Shown here piece by piece: positions 40,346 through 52,599 of a DNA stretch of 64,000 nucleotides. Within the stretch, counting starts at the first letter, position 1. Each line of letters begins with the position of its first letter. The notes beneath the pieces were generated by a model, which was not told the DNA's origin, did not search any database, and was given only the letters and a program-made list of their open reading frames with translations. Made by a program: the position numbers and the translations under genes. This DNA comes from Rachycentron canadum (lineage: Eukaryota; Chordata; Actinopteri; Carangiformes; Rachycentridae): positions 17,342,854 to 17,406,853 of the forward strand of contig CM076649.1 of assembly GCA_038496675.1 (NCBI GenBank), written 5' to 3'.

Positions 40346-41259
40346 ATGCTCAAAGAAGAGACTGTGCTCTATGAAGTTAATATTTACTATACCTGATCAT
40401 TTAAAACCAGATGTTCTAATCATGCGATGCTGTCAGATTTATGATTTTAACTATAACTGTAACCTCATTCAAAATCACATGGCTGACAATGCAAATGACT
40501 CAAAACTCAGCTAGGAAATGCAACATCATGCGGCTCACTTCATATGTCTAGGTAAGAATGATTCTAGTCTATTTTTAAATGAATGTAATATTGTTTTCTG
40601 TTCAATATGCCTTTAACAAAGTGAAGGGAAAGTGGAATAGGGTGGCCACAAAAAATACATTCTGTTTTGTACAAACTGTCTTGTTAACACCCACCTCAAA
40701 ATCCTCTCTGCCAAAAATGTGGACGGTGTGTCATTTTTCTTTTTGTTGGCCACACTAACAATAAATTGTTGTTTATTTCAACAGATAATGACAAAGGCTG
40801 TAGTGAAATTCAGTTCATGTCTTTTTTTATGGACAGTACAGAAGCTAATGGAGCAGAGCGATTGTTAGCTGTTAGCTTTGTTGACCTGGTCACTGCCATC
40901 ATCCCAACCCATGAGAGAGAGACAGCTGACGATAGATGGCGCTGAACAGGTTGAACCTTGTAAAGGGAGGCAGATTAAATCATTCCTTACTATTTTTTTC
41001 AGTTAGTGGCAGCTACCGTTACTGCCCAGCAAGAGGCTCAAGGCTTTTCACAAACATTTCCAAAGATGTTTTTATTGTCTTTTAGAAATTTGAGAAATAT
41101 CCAGTTATAGCAAAATAAATCACGTTTCCTTACATAGAAAGGGACGGAGAATTTAAATTATAGTTCAGAAAGTCAAGTAGGCTTCACTCTTTATAACTGA
41201 CAACAAACATATGCTGACCTGGAAAAAAAAAACACATCAAAGTGAACTGCTGCTTGACA
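40346..41259. other. Intergenic, nothing recognised
   Basis: AT-rich sequence without recognisable genes. Confidence 0.45.
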
Positions 41260-41640
41260 GTTTTATCTTTTTCCTCCTCTGTTTAGAAACGGAGTGGCCT
41301 TGACATGAGGGGGAGGGGTGGGGAGGGTTAATCGGGGTGGACCGGCCTGGTCTGCACCCAGCCCAGTTCCCCGTCTGTAAACAATAGGGGTGTGGATTAG
41401 TTTGGAAACAATGTGTTTATTTAAAAAGCTCACTTCCTGTATGGACTCAGCAAGTCTCCCATTAATTTTATTGGCGGCGGCTCCAGTTCTGAAAATCATT
41501 GTTTAGAGGAGGGAAAAAATACAAAACACACAAGGCAAAAAGGAACGCTTTGCATCTGCGCTCGGTTCCTGTGTGATAGGACGACAGCATTAATGGAACT
41601 GGTGCTAGCTATTTGTGTTTTTTAATCATCTGGAGGGATC
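41260..41640. promoter_or_regulatory. Candidate element with three forkhead motifs
   Basis: Within 130 bases lie GTAAACAA (41377-41384, plus), AAATAAACA (41422-41414, minus) and TAAACAAT (41505-41498, minus), all fitting the forkhead core RYAAAYA. The block also has a G-rich stretch and CCATTAATTTTATTGG. Since the neighbouring gene encodes a forkhead factor, autoregulation is a possible reading, but this is inference. Confidence 0.35.
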
Positions 41641-43659
41641 TTAGGTTCAGAGGAAAAAAACAAATGAGAAAACATTTCAATGTTTTTGTTGAGACTGCTT
41701 TGGCGTGAGCTCACTGCTGCTGCGTGCACTACGTGTACAGATGTGAGTTTCATGAAAAAAAAAAGAAAGCCAAACAATTTTTCTGCTTAGTCTAAACTGC
41801 CATGAGCGGTCTACAGAATCTGCCTGCAGGAGCTGAGACTCAGCTGAGGGCTGTGGAGCCCAGGAGCGACGCCTGCCATCCCCCGAACTGCCCAAAGCCA
41901 CATCCTGTCCAAAAGGAAAAGACTTGCACTTTCTCCTCAGGAGGAACACTTGCATTAATGTGATCTCAATTACCCATAAAGCAGTCTTGCAGCAGCACTC
42001 ACACCTCACAGCCTCATTCGGCGTCAGTCACATCCTGCTGTACACATGCGCTTTAATTTTAGCTGATCTGATATCTGCTGTGGAAAAGTTCTGAGGCCTC
42101 CGGAGTGGGAAACAAACACAGCTCCCGATGTGCTGCCACGCCAAACCCATTTTGTAATAGTGAGGGGCCCTGGTGGAGTTTATGAGTTCATTTCTGAGAC
42201 TGACAGATATGAGGGGGGATGAAAAGGCATTAAGAATAAGCAGTGCAACCTTAGCCCATCCAGACACGTGCTCTGAGGCCAGAGAGTAACAGGTAAACTC
42301 GGGGGAGGGTGGTTAAGCCCTAGTTAGGCATGTAAATCCCACCCTTTACAGGCAAAGCGCTCCAGTAGATCCCTGTCAATTTCCTGCAGCTGTGCTTGGG
42401 CGGATTTACATGAATACACTCTATCACTAGCGCTTAGCCTCCTGTGTTATACATTTACTCACTTTTGGGTGGGTTATAAAAATTGGTTATTTTCTTTTTT
42501 TTGTGTTCTGTGGAGAAAGAATGGTTTTATTTACAAGCTACCCAGCATGGCTTCTTTTGTAAATTGACTCCTCAGTTTTGTCCACAGGCCAGGCATAAGA
42601 AGGTTAGCTGCCTGTTTCCTGATAAGCTGGCAAAACCTATCAACCCCGGCAAGAAGATAGTGCTCTGTATTTCTGTCATGCTTTATCATCAGCTGGGGTG
42701 AAACTAAACCGGTGTTAAGCGAGAGTAGAGGGACCATTTCCCTGGATTACAGGCGTCAACTTTAATTTCAAAGACCAATGGTGTATCCAGGGAAGGTGCA
42801 GGCTTCGCTTGCCACAGATTGGCAGCAGGCTCCTGATAAGGACCCAGTAGCGTTGTTCGCATTCACCACAGGGTCCTATTGATCTCCAAGCCGCTGGTTC
42901 ATTTCATAAAATACAAGGTAAATGGTGTTAGAGCAGCAGTATGGCTCCCTATTCACCAGACACACTGCATCCTGTGCCAAGTTGTCTTGGCTCTGTGCTG
43001 TGGCAAACAGGAAACGCACTGCAGGAAGACGGGGTATTTGTCAGGAGTCATTAAGGAAGGAGGTGACAGATCAAGCTTTTTGCTTTTAGGATTCACTGCA
43101 ATGAGCTTTAGAGGAAAAGATGCTTTTTCTTTACAACAAAGCCAAGTCAGGTCACAAGCAAAGTTTAATTCAGAGAATTCTTCCAGCTCAGCGCTCTTAC
43201 TGGTCAAACTGAGCCCGAGCTTAGAGCCGAGTTATCTTTCAGCACATCAGTGTAATGCTCACCATCAGAGTGTGAAATTCATATCAACATATTGAGCACT
43301 TATTCATACTGAAATGTCTCCCCCCTTTTTTTTCACAAACCAAATTTATGAAAAGCATAATCACAACATGAGGCCCCCCTTATTTTATTATCAGTGGGTG
43401 TTATTATTAGAAAACCATTTCAAATGATATGTCACATGGGAACAAATATCATTTACAAACCACTAATGACTTGCAAACACTCCTCTAGCCTCCGGTGCAG
43501 AATGACGCCTTCACACAGTGTGTGCTCTGCTCGCCTCTCTACGGGGACATGCAGTGGGATGCTGCACGCTCTCAGAATCAAACAGAATAAACAGGAAGAC
43601 CTCTTTCTTTCAGCTCAGGCCATACAGTGGCAGTAATACATTAATTCTTAAAAATCAGC
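41641..43659. other. Intergenic, no gene recognised
   Basis: A 138-residue frame on the plus strand (42879-43295) and a 110-residue frame on the minus strand (42009-41677) have no family resemblance. 42290-42480 and 42720-42900 look unique and balanced in composition. Confidence 0.4.
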
Positions 43660-44900
43660 CCATTTAAACCTGTCATTACCACGGCCATCTAATGGTTTTT
43701 AGGTGTGTGTTTGTTGCAAAAATTCAAATGAGACACTAAAATATGTACATATTCTCTGCAGAGATGGATTAGGTTTTGGATATTAATAATTAAGCAGACA
43801 TTATTATTATTACACTTTGCATCTTCTGGGTGGATCAAACTCACCTCACTGCTGGACTGCTAATAATGAGTCATCAATAAAACATTCTCATAATGTCAGA
43901 AAGACACTTGTGTAGATGCACGGTCTAATTTTACACGGGCCGACTTGGTCATTAGTTCAGTATGGCGTGAATGCCTCGCCATGCAAAACACAGAGGAGGT
44001 TACAGAGGTGGCCTGATGTGGCCTGACAGTCAGTGCATCAAGCTGCTCCTTCATTAATGTTAATCATCTTGAAATTGTGAATAACCAAATCAGAGCACCT
44101 ATATGCAAATATTTAAAGCATTTTACTTTTTAATGGAAAAGGTGTTTTTGTTTCCGGCACTCTCATTTGCATTGTAATTGTGTCTATTGTGTCATGTTTC
44201 TTTAACCTCAGACTGGCCTGGATAGTCATCTGTGCTTGGAATGGAACTACAAAAATATAAATAAAGGATATAGCACACAGACATGAAGGAAAATCATATT
44301 AAATTGCAGTTAAAACTCCATGTAAAACTTTCCCTCTTCAGAACAGAATCATGTGGACTGCTGGACTTGAATCCTCCCAAAATTTTCACTGGGCTGTAAT
44401 GAGAAACTAAGAAAAGCAGAGACCAGAGGGAGAGCGCTGTCTTTATTGCCACCCAGACATAATAACTTAATGCAAATTGTAACTAGTTAAGCACAGCAAA
44501 ATAATATGATACCATTGTCTGCAGCAGATTGGTATTATACTGTTAGCATGTGCAAATAATCACATTTTCTCCCTGATACAATTACATTATTTGTTCTGGT
44601 TGTATCATACACCAATAAAAGCAAACATCATATTAGGATTCATGGCACTTTTCGCATTGCGTTATCAATATGTGGAAATAATTGTCTGCTGAGAGATTAA
44701 ATTACATTATTGTGTATCTTTTTCATGCCTAATAAATAATGATGGATGGCTCTTATTTTCATCACCACCTGCAACCATTTTGTCTTCTTCCCCCTGCAAG
44801 TTAAAAGTGAGAGAATAAATAAAGAAATAAAAGGGGAGAGTGAAGAACCTCGAGCGATACACACCCGGAGGTTCTTGCCACTGAAGTTTCATCATCTGAT
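43660..44900. promoter_or_regulatory. Long candidate conserved non-coding block (1.2 kb)
   Basis: Almost free of repeats and unusually dense in words such as GGATATTAATAATTAAGCAG, CTAATAATGAGTCATC, TATGCAAATATTTAAAGC (octamer), CTCATTTGCATTGTAATTG, ACTTAATGCAAATTGTAAC and GCCTAATAAATAATGATGG. Several separate enhancers could be packed here. The best long regulatory candidate in the desert; by composition only. Confidence 0.42.
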
Positions 44901-47259
44901 CAAGGTGGAGAAACTGTAAATATGAAGCAGGTAGACACCCTAAAAGTCAACATGCCATTCTTTATTCTTTGATGCATCTTTTGGCAAACACACAGACTAA
45001 GACGCTGAATAACTCACTGACAAGCAAAAAGCCTTGCAGGCAGATTTTCTGTGTACCATGACTTTATCAAATATTGTTCCTGCAAACTGTAGCATATTTC
45101 CAGTAGAAGGTTGCCAAACCCCATATGAGCTAATTGTTTGTTTGTTTTTCATGTATATTTTTTTATTTTATTCAGATACTTTAGCAGCGGTCTAGGTTGT
45201 TTTAACTCTATTAGTGACTCCTCTTCCAGTCTCTTATTTCAACTGTATACTGCAGCATACATATCTGCACAACATGTAAATAAACCCAAACTCTATCAAT
45301 CTATGTTTTAGATGGCACATAATTATGTACTTATGTAACTATTGGTCTAAAGATATTAAAAGTGCACCTATCAGTCAATTATTTAAGGAGCAAATAGTTC
45401 AGCCAGTCTCTCTAAAATATGCTGCTGAACTTTGTAGCTATGTAGCAACTAGAAACTAAGCTACAAAGTTCCTTAATTATGTCATTACATCCAAAATAAT
45501 TACTGAGGAGTAATGTTAGTTAGATGTAAAGTAGGCTGATATGGTTGCACTGCCACATCTTTAACATCTTATAATTGTATAAATATAAAATCGTATAACA
45601 TCGTATAAAGTATCAATGTAAAATGATCTTGTGTGCAAAATAATGTAGCTGAGTAAAAATGCTGAAGACACTGGAGACATGGTATGCATTAAATACAGTA
45701 CCTCATGTACCTGACATTAGAAAGACATGACAGCTGAAGAAAGGATGAAAGGTTCCCCTCAATTCAAGTTGTGACTCACTTAAGGAAAGTTAAGGCAATG
45801 ATACAAAATTATAAGGTTTAGTATAATAGAACCATCTATCTACATTTGTGTAATTTGAAATTTGATTTAATGTCTGAGTTGTTACCCAGAGTCTGCAACT
45901 CCAAAAAAGCTGCTTAAATTTATTCACATCTAATCAAGTTTATTATTGTCGATTTGTTTTGTGCAAGTTTTTCTCTCCTCTTCTATTTTTGTGTGTATTG
46001 CATTACCCTAATAATTTATGTTGTATATTATTGGATAAAAACAGGGTTCTCTATTATTCTTGAGGATTAAATTTAGAAACTTTTAAAAACAAAGAGAAAA
46101 AATGTGGTCTTCTGGAAATTCTATTGGTGAATTTAAACTACATCAGTTCAGGTGAATTTGTTTATTTATTTAGTGTGATATCTAAGATTTCAAGATTAAG
46201 TCATTTTTGGTGGTTAAATTTCAAAGTAATAGAATTAAAACTGTTTAGAGCCTTTCTTTGATTCCATACCAGACGAATGAAGTGAACCTTTAATGCTTTG
46301 TTTTCTAGTCCCAACAAATGTTGAAGATAAACCTGCACAGCCAGCTGTTTAGCTGCCTGACTCATTTACAATTCACTTTCACTCCTTGCTTTTGCATATA
46401 ACCCTAATTTTAATCACTTCATTTGCACTTTGTGTGAGATAAGAGAATTGATTAGCCACCACTCTTCAGGAGGCTTCATGTTTGACTTTCTCCTTTTTTT
46501 CTCCTTTTCTTCCAGTCCACCAATCTTAGCTGTCAATACCTGAAACCTCCTGTTACATGAGATGCATTTGTTGGCACACTGTTATGTGGCGATAAAACAA
46601 GGTAAGGACATTATAGTCTCCCCACCAGTTAATTGGCATCAGAGAGAGAAATGCTGTTATAACTTCATAACTTCTTAAGTCATGCCTTGTGCACAGCTAG
46701 ACGTACAGCGTTGTAAAAATTTACATTTTAATGAAATATTTGAATAAGCACTTGAAATTCACTCTACCAGGTCTCCCGGTTCTAAAACCAACATTTCATG
46801 TTTGTGTTTTGAATGGCAGCGTCAGAGAAATTAGCATGCCAGTCATACAGATTAGGAGGGCATCAGTGTAAAGTCACAGGCTTCCTCAATCAAGGTTCAC
46901 TGCAGGTAAACACTACCCATGACATGTTTAAATGATAGCTTTTTTTCAAAGAAAGGAGGGGGGAAAACATTAAATTCACAAGGGAGTGAGAGAAAGCCTA
47001 TATAGGAATCAGAGCAGGAGTGAATAGAAATCCAGACTGTTGCCAAAGAAGGCTATCTACAGTTTACACTAATACACTTCTTTTTAGGTAAATCTTTCAG
47101 AGAACCAGCAAACTGCTATTCAAATTTCCACATGAGTGATGCCTCTAAATCAAGAAAATAAAATGAAGGCTTGTGTATTGTGTGCAGTTTTATTTAAGAA
47201 AGTACGGATTATGTAGCTGTAGATAATGTATGACTGCTTCATGTTAAATTGTTGGTGGT
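44901..47259. other. Intergenic, no gene recognised
   Basis: AT-rich sequence with a 13-base-arm hairpin at 45427-45471. 46340-46640 is low in repeats. Nothing coding seen. Confidence 0.4.
45427..45471. other. Perfect 13-base-arm inverted repeat
   Basis: GAACTTTGTAGCT at 45427-45439 is matched by its exact reverse complement at 45459-45471, with a 19-base loop. It could form a hairpin in DNA or RNA or be the remains of inverted ends of a small element. Confidence 0.6.
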
Positions 47260-47620
47260 TTCACATTTGGACTTGCCATTTTCCGTATTTTTGCAAAACG
47301 TTGTTATTTGCTTTCTTGCCAAGAGTAAGATGAGACTTGACCCCACTATGATGTCTGTACACTAAACATTAGGCCACAATCAGCAGCTCTTTAGCTTAGT
47401 TTAGCACAAAGACTGGAAACTGGGGGAAACAGCTAGCCTGCCTCTGTATAAAGTCCACCTACTAGCACCTTTAAAGTTCACTGCTTAACATGTTAATTCT
47501 CAGCCAGGCTAGCTTGTTTCCTTAGCCTTACGCTAAGCTAACTAGCTAGTGGTACTTTCTCATTAGACAAGAAATCAAATAAGCATATATCCCCAAATAT
47601 CAGACTGCTCCTTTAAACAG
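47260..47620 (+). repeat. MITE-like repeat, family 1, well-preserved core
   Basis: Carries TTGCTTTCTTGCCAAGAGT, TTAGCTTAGTTTAGCACAAA, GACTGGAAACTGGGGGAAAC, AGCTAGCCTGCCTCTG, CTACTAGCACCTTTAAAGTT, CTTACGCTAAGCTAACTAGC and a right end reading CAGACTGCTCCTTTAAA. This is the classic core of a non-coding repeat found in very many percomorph genomes. Confidence 0.7.
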
Positions 47621-48559
47621 TTTACTGCTATTCTACTGGCATAAGTGGGGGGAAATAAAAAACATTTTCCTACATTAAACCATTTTTCTGGTTTGAAACA
47701 TCAGCTCTAAACATAGCTAGCATGCTGTGTGGAATCAAACAAACTAATCAGTGCATTGTTCCTGGTCTATCATCATTTTTAAAAACCATCTCAGCAGCAT
47801 TCGTTTCTGTTAATTCACTATGACACAAAGTGCGAGAGCCAGACATAATTATTCATGTTGTTTTGCATCTATTCAATTATTCAACATCAAACATTTCTTC
47901 TAGTAATGCTGGATGCTGGGACACAAGTAGAAGACCTGTAGTACAGTTCATCACTGGAGTTAGTTTGTTCACAGCAGAGAAGATCAACCTGAGGCTGTAC
48001 AGTCCACACCTGCTGCACACCAGGGTAGAATAATGGATCACTGTGCTGGAGTCCAGGCTCAACACAGAGACATGTCTTGTTAACTCAATTTTCACCTCCA
48101 AACACAAAATGGGCCGATCTAAAATATTTTGTCTGTAGGGGGTTTTCTATCGACTGCTTAATTTCTTATAGGCATTAAAAGATAAAACTGTATTCTCTAC
48201 ATTATCTCCACATTTCTAATTGTCAATGACAGTATTCACAACCAACAATGTGTCCGTCTTATTTTCAACAGGCCCTGGAATTTCATTAATGAGAGAACGT
48301 GAGAGTAGGAGTAGTAGTAAGCGTGAGAGTAAGCGTGTAGTTTTTAGCAAACATGACAGGAGGAAATGCATTTGTCAAGGACTATTAAGAAACTATTAGC
48401 TTGTATTTGGTGCTCTAGAGAGCATATATGGCAGCAAGATGGTGTAGCTGACTGAGTTTAATAAACTACAGTGTGGGTTAGGGTGAGTTGCTTGTTTTAA
48501 TACAACAAAATAATCATTTAAATGAGCTATTTTTAAGGTTTACGATTAATATATAGCCA
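47621..48559. other. Intergenic, nothing recognised
   Basis: Includes a short purine-rich imperfect tandem (GAGAGTAGGAGTAGTAG) near 48300-48340. No gene seen. Confidence 0.4.
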
Positions 48560-49210
48560 AATGTAGTATTAACAGCTGTTTACTTTCCATGTTAAGCATC
48601 AGGCTTTATTTCTTTACTCTGCAACAGCTGTCTGCAGAAGTGGAAAGCAACACCAATGTTAACTCTTGTCTCTATCACTTATTTTCTTCTACTGACGTTA
48701 GTTAGCATGCTAGCCAGCTAGCCCAGTCCTGTCTCTTTTCAATAATGACTCACTGTAGCCTCCAATCTGCCCTGAATACATAGCCAGGAACAAGCTTGTC
48801 AAGCAGCTATCACCTTCACACACAGCCAGAAAGAAGCCATGTTTGGTGGCAGAGAAAATGTACAATATCCCCTTTAACTAATTATGTTTACTTTTTTTCA
48901 TTAATGATCCTCCACCGTATCATGGTCAACATCTCTGATTTGTCTGGTCTGGTGTTGTGCTCAATGACGGCCCAGTTGGAGAAAAAAAATCAATCAATGA
49001 CAGTTTTGTAGTGATGGTTAGGAATGGGAGCTTTATCTTCCTCCACAGCTAGCAAGCTACATCACTAAAAAATAGCAACAGCCACAGATGAAGCCTATTC
49101 AGGTGTACAGGCCATACAGAATTGTGCTCATACAATATTTTTTCATTAGCGTTAAGCTAACTGCTTCTATCTCAGCTTCCATTTCTCAACGAAAAATGAC
49201 ATGAAAATCC
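48560..49210 (+). repeat. Interspersed repeat, family 2, copy A
   Basis: Aligns along about 600 bases, in the same orientation and order, with 50780-51280. Anchors: TGGAAAGCAACACCAATGTT versus TGGAAAGCAACACTAATGTT; GAAAGAAGCCATGTTTGGTG versus GAAAGAAACCATGTTTTGTG; and the CATCTTCCT...GCTAGC...GCTACATCA block. No coding capacity. Confidence 0.75.
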
Positions 49211-49539
49211 AACAACCCTTTTTTGAGTGTTGCTCAGAGGAAGCATTATAGCCTCTTGTGTTATAAGGACAATGATAACAGAAACTCTTTAGGACCGTTT
49301 GTGTCAGACACATTTGAAAATAACCCTTACAAGTATTGATTTTATATTTATGAAGGAAAGTTCACTTTTTGGCTTGAGTTGGTCTGTATGTATCTGTTGA
49401 TGATATGGTCAAACAGCTGGTGAGTGGACTTGGTACTTCACAATAATCAAATGCAACACAAAACGAGCAAACTTTACACTAAAAGTGTTAATTTCAGAGA
49501 ATAAAACCCATCACACTTCACAGCTGAGTTTCAAAGAGA
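49211..49539. other. Intergenic, nothing recognised
   Basis: Short spacer without recognisable features. Confidence 0.4.
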
Positions 49540-50618
49540 AGAAATTCAGGGAGTTGTGTTGCTATAACAACATGAGAGAGTGGGTCATAAACCAACAGTG
49601 CATCCACATTCAGTTCCCATCACAGCACCTGCATTATATTGTAGTCATCTTCAGTTAGTGAACCCATCAGTGGATCCAACAGCTCCCCCACCCTTAACCC
49701 TCTGTTACCAAGAGAAGACGACATCTGAGCATCTCAGCTATTTACTCAATGAGTGTAATTACCATTGGCTACTCACACAGGGCCTGCTAACTGATGTGAT
49801 AAGTACCTTTATACTTTCATCTTCCTTTAGTTCCCTTTTTAATTGCTTGGACTCTCTTTGAAACCTAGCTGTGCCTTCTAATAAAGAAGAAAGCAGGCCC
49901 AGCTGTGAATTACTGATTGTTGTGTTGGAGCTGGAGCCGGTAGCGATACAGGCCTTGCGGTATTGTTGTGTATGTGTGAGTGTGTGTGTGTAGGGGTGGG
50001 GGGCAGTGAGGCATGCCTTTTGAACAGCAGGTGGTAATTGAAACAAAACAAGGGCTGATTAGGGAAGCGTCTGGCAACTCATGATCCAAACAGTGAGCCG
50101 CCGAGGAGCCCAAACACAAGAGCCCTGGAATAAAGTGGTCATCATCTAATTAACAGAACACATTTTAATTACTGAGTAAACCAAGCAGTGCAGTGTGTCA
50201 ATTTAACTGATGTGGTAAGTGCCAGTTTACAATATCAGAAACAGACAAATAATTGGAATCTAATTACAAGCAGGTCTATTGCACACCAGCGCCTACAGCC
50301 CGTCTTAATAAACAAATTTTTACATCAAACCATGAATAACAAACACTGCAGGACTGCTAATTGCCTTGCTGCAATGTTGGGAGTTTGCCAGCTTTGACTA
50401 TTTGACTGAAGCTCTTGTGTGAATGGGTGAGGCTGTGCCACACTTTAATTAGAATAATGTGAACAGCAGCCATCCACATTTGTTTTTGCGTTCTTACAGA
50501 ACTAAATAATATGACTGTTAGCTGGTCGGTGTCTGTAGGGGCGGACAGAGCAACAACAGAGCATCTGTTTGGGGTTAAATAGAAACATTTGTAATTCTCA
50601 TCGATTGCTCGCTACAGT
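49540..50618. promoter_or_regulatory. Candidate conserved non-coding block between two repeat copies
   Basis: Low-repeat sequence with GAGTGTAATTACCATTGGC, TTTTTAATTGCTTGGAC, GTGAATTACTGATTG, TCATCTAATTAACAG and CTTTAATTAGAATAATG. Rich in TAATTA/CAATTA-type homeodomain words. It sits between family 2 copies A and B. Conservation untested. Confidence 0.38.
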
Positions 50619-51286
50619 TAAGGGGTCAGTTCAGCCAGTTTACAAAAAGAACATGTTTTATATATTATGAATTGGAAATTTAAATAATCCTATTAATGAG
50701 TCAGACATTCTGGTAAAGTAAGTCAGAATAATGAGACACTAATCTTTGAGTTACAGGAGTTATTTATAAGTTTTGCTGCTGTTTCATAGCCACTGTTAGT
50801 TAGCATCAACAGCTTTTTACTTACCATCATCAAACTTCATTTTCCTTTACTTAACAATGGCAGAATCCACCCATGGAAAGCAACACTAATGTTAACTCGT
50901 CTCTCTCACATCATCAGCTACCACTGGCCCATATTGTCACTTAACAATAGCTGTCTGTCCTGAACAACAATCACTATAACCCACTCCCAGAAAGAAACCA
51001 TGTTTTGTGGCAGAGATAATGTACAAATAAAACTTTCTGATCCTGCTGTTTGTGATGGCCCAGTTTTTCTGGTTGAAGAAAAAGAATCAGCTTTGTAGTC
51101 ACCGTTAAGAATAGGACCCTCATCTTCCTACAGGGCTAGCTAGCTACATCATTTAAGTAGTAGCAATGGAATAATGAACACAGAGGAAGTCCATCCAGTT
51201 GTCCAGGCTGTGTAAGTCATATGATATTTTTTTCAATTACAGTTAAGATAACTGCTCCAACAACATCTTCCATGTCAACATAAATA
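50619..51286 (+). repeat. Interspersed repeat, family 2, copy B
   Basis: Begins TTAAGGGGTCAGTTCAGCC, a terminal-repeat-like start, and carries the blocks shared with copy A (see 48560-49210). Ends near GTTAAGATAACTGCTCC and TCTTCCATGTCAAC, just before a 44-base hairpin. Non-coding, possibly a non-autonomous DNA transposon. Confidence 0.7.
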
Positions 51287-51330
51287 AAAATGAGGACAAT
51301 AATTCTGAAAAGAATTATTGTCCCCATTTT
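51287..51330. other. Near-perfect 20-base-arm hairpin with GAAA loop
   Basis: The arms 51287-51306 and 51311-51330 are reverse complements with one mismatch (G opposite C/T, which could be a G-U pair in one RNA strand), around the four-base loop GAAA. This is far longer than expected by chance and lies at the edge of repeat copy B. Confidence 0.7.
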
Positions 51331-52599
51331 GCAGGAAAATCAAGTTTTATCGTGAAATGATGAGTTAATGCCATGAGTGTTTACTTCTGCCATGGAACGG
51401 CAATGATCCAATGACAGTCTCATTAAAGCGGATTCATACAACCTAAGGAAGCAATCTTGTCAACTTGTGGGGATGGATGGTGGGCAAAATAACCCAGGAC
51501 ACTTAGTATAGAGAGCTTAGAGTTAACATTAGTACTAACACTGTGTCAGGTACTGCCAGTTACAAGCTAAAATGCAACATGAACAAATAAAAGGTACTAA
51601 CTACGCTAACCATTCTGATATGTTATCTAGTCTGGCCAATACAGGCTGATACAGATTTCTTAATGAGGAAGTAAGCATAGATATGCTTCTAGTCCTAGAG
51701 TATTATTCATAGTTTAGAACATGTCTGTGGAGGAACTTTAAAAGAACAGTCAATTTTAATAGTGACAATTTCTTTGGTAGAAAGTCATTCAAAGAAACAA
51801 GTAAACACAAAAATGAGATCTGCGTTTCAGGATATAGCACCAATACAGTAAATGTTTTTTTGCTTTTCTCGGTGCATTCGCTATTTGCTTCTGTACCAAC
51901 TTGTTAATATAGAGAATTCAGTGACGTAAAACATGTACCTCTTTCAGGGCTCGTTCGTAGGCAGGAGTCAAATAAAGAAGGGGAAATCCACACACTCAAA
52001 GCAGTCTTTTGTTTCAAGTCCCAAAGATCAGTGTTTGCTCACTTTGCCCTCAGTCAATCTTTACAACTTAAAATAAAAGACCACATCAAATTTATGAGGA
52101 CTAAAGAGTATTCCCACAATAAACACATTTTCTATTCAGTATGGTAAAAAGAAGTTCTCAATATTTGGCGTTTTGACTGTGGTATTACTTAGCATTGCTA
52201 ACACCAAATCTCACAGGTGGATATTACACAACCTGGGCAAAAAAAGCCCAAAGCCAAACAACTTAAGGTCAGTAAGTAATAAATAGTATGTTTTTTTGTG
52301 AGCCAACCTATCAAAACCACACTTAGACACTAGTTTGTTGTAGTTTTATGTTCCATTTTTTCTGGATGTAAATGTGAAAATAACTCACACAGACCCGAGT
52401 TTTGGACTTGTAGTTTTGTCCAGTCAGACTGGATTTATGTCTGCCACGCCAGTATTGGCTGATCATGTCACTATGTCAATATATCTACAGAGACCCACTG
52501 TTCCCATAATATTTCATCCAACTTTATGGACTGTAATAATATCATATGTTAGCACATCTCTGTAAGTTACAGTGTGATTAATTTATGCAATTGCTTCTG
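51331..52599. other. Intergenic, no gene recognised
   Basis: AT-rich, nothing recognised. Confidence 0.45.

Noticed and set aside
42879..43295. 138-residue frame on the plus strand
   Set aside because: No domain, biased composition only, no neighbouring exon or promoter signals.
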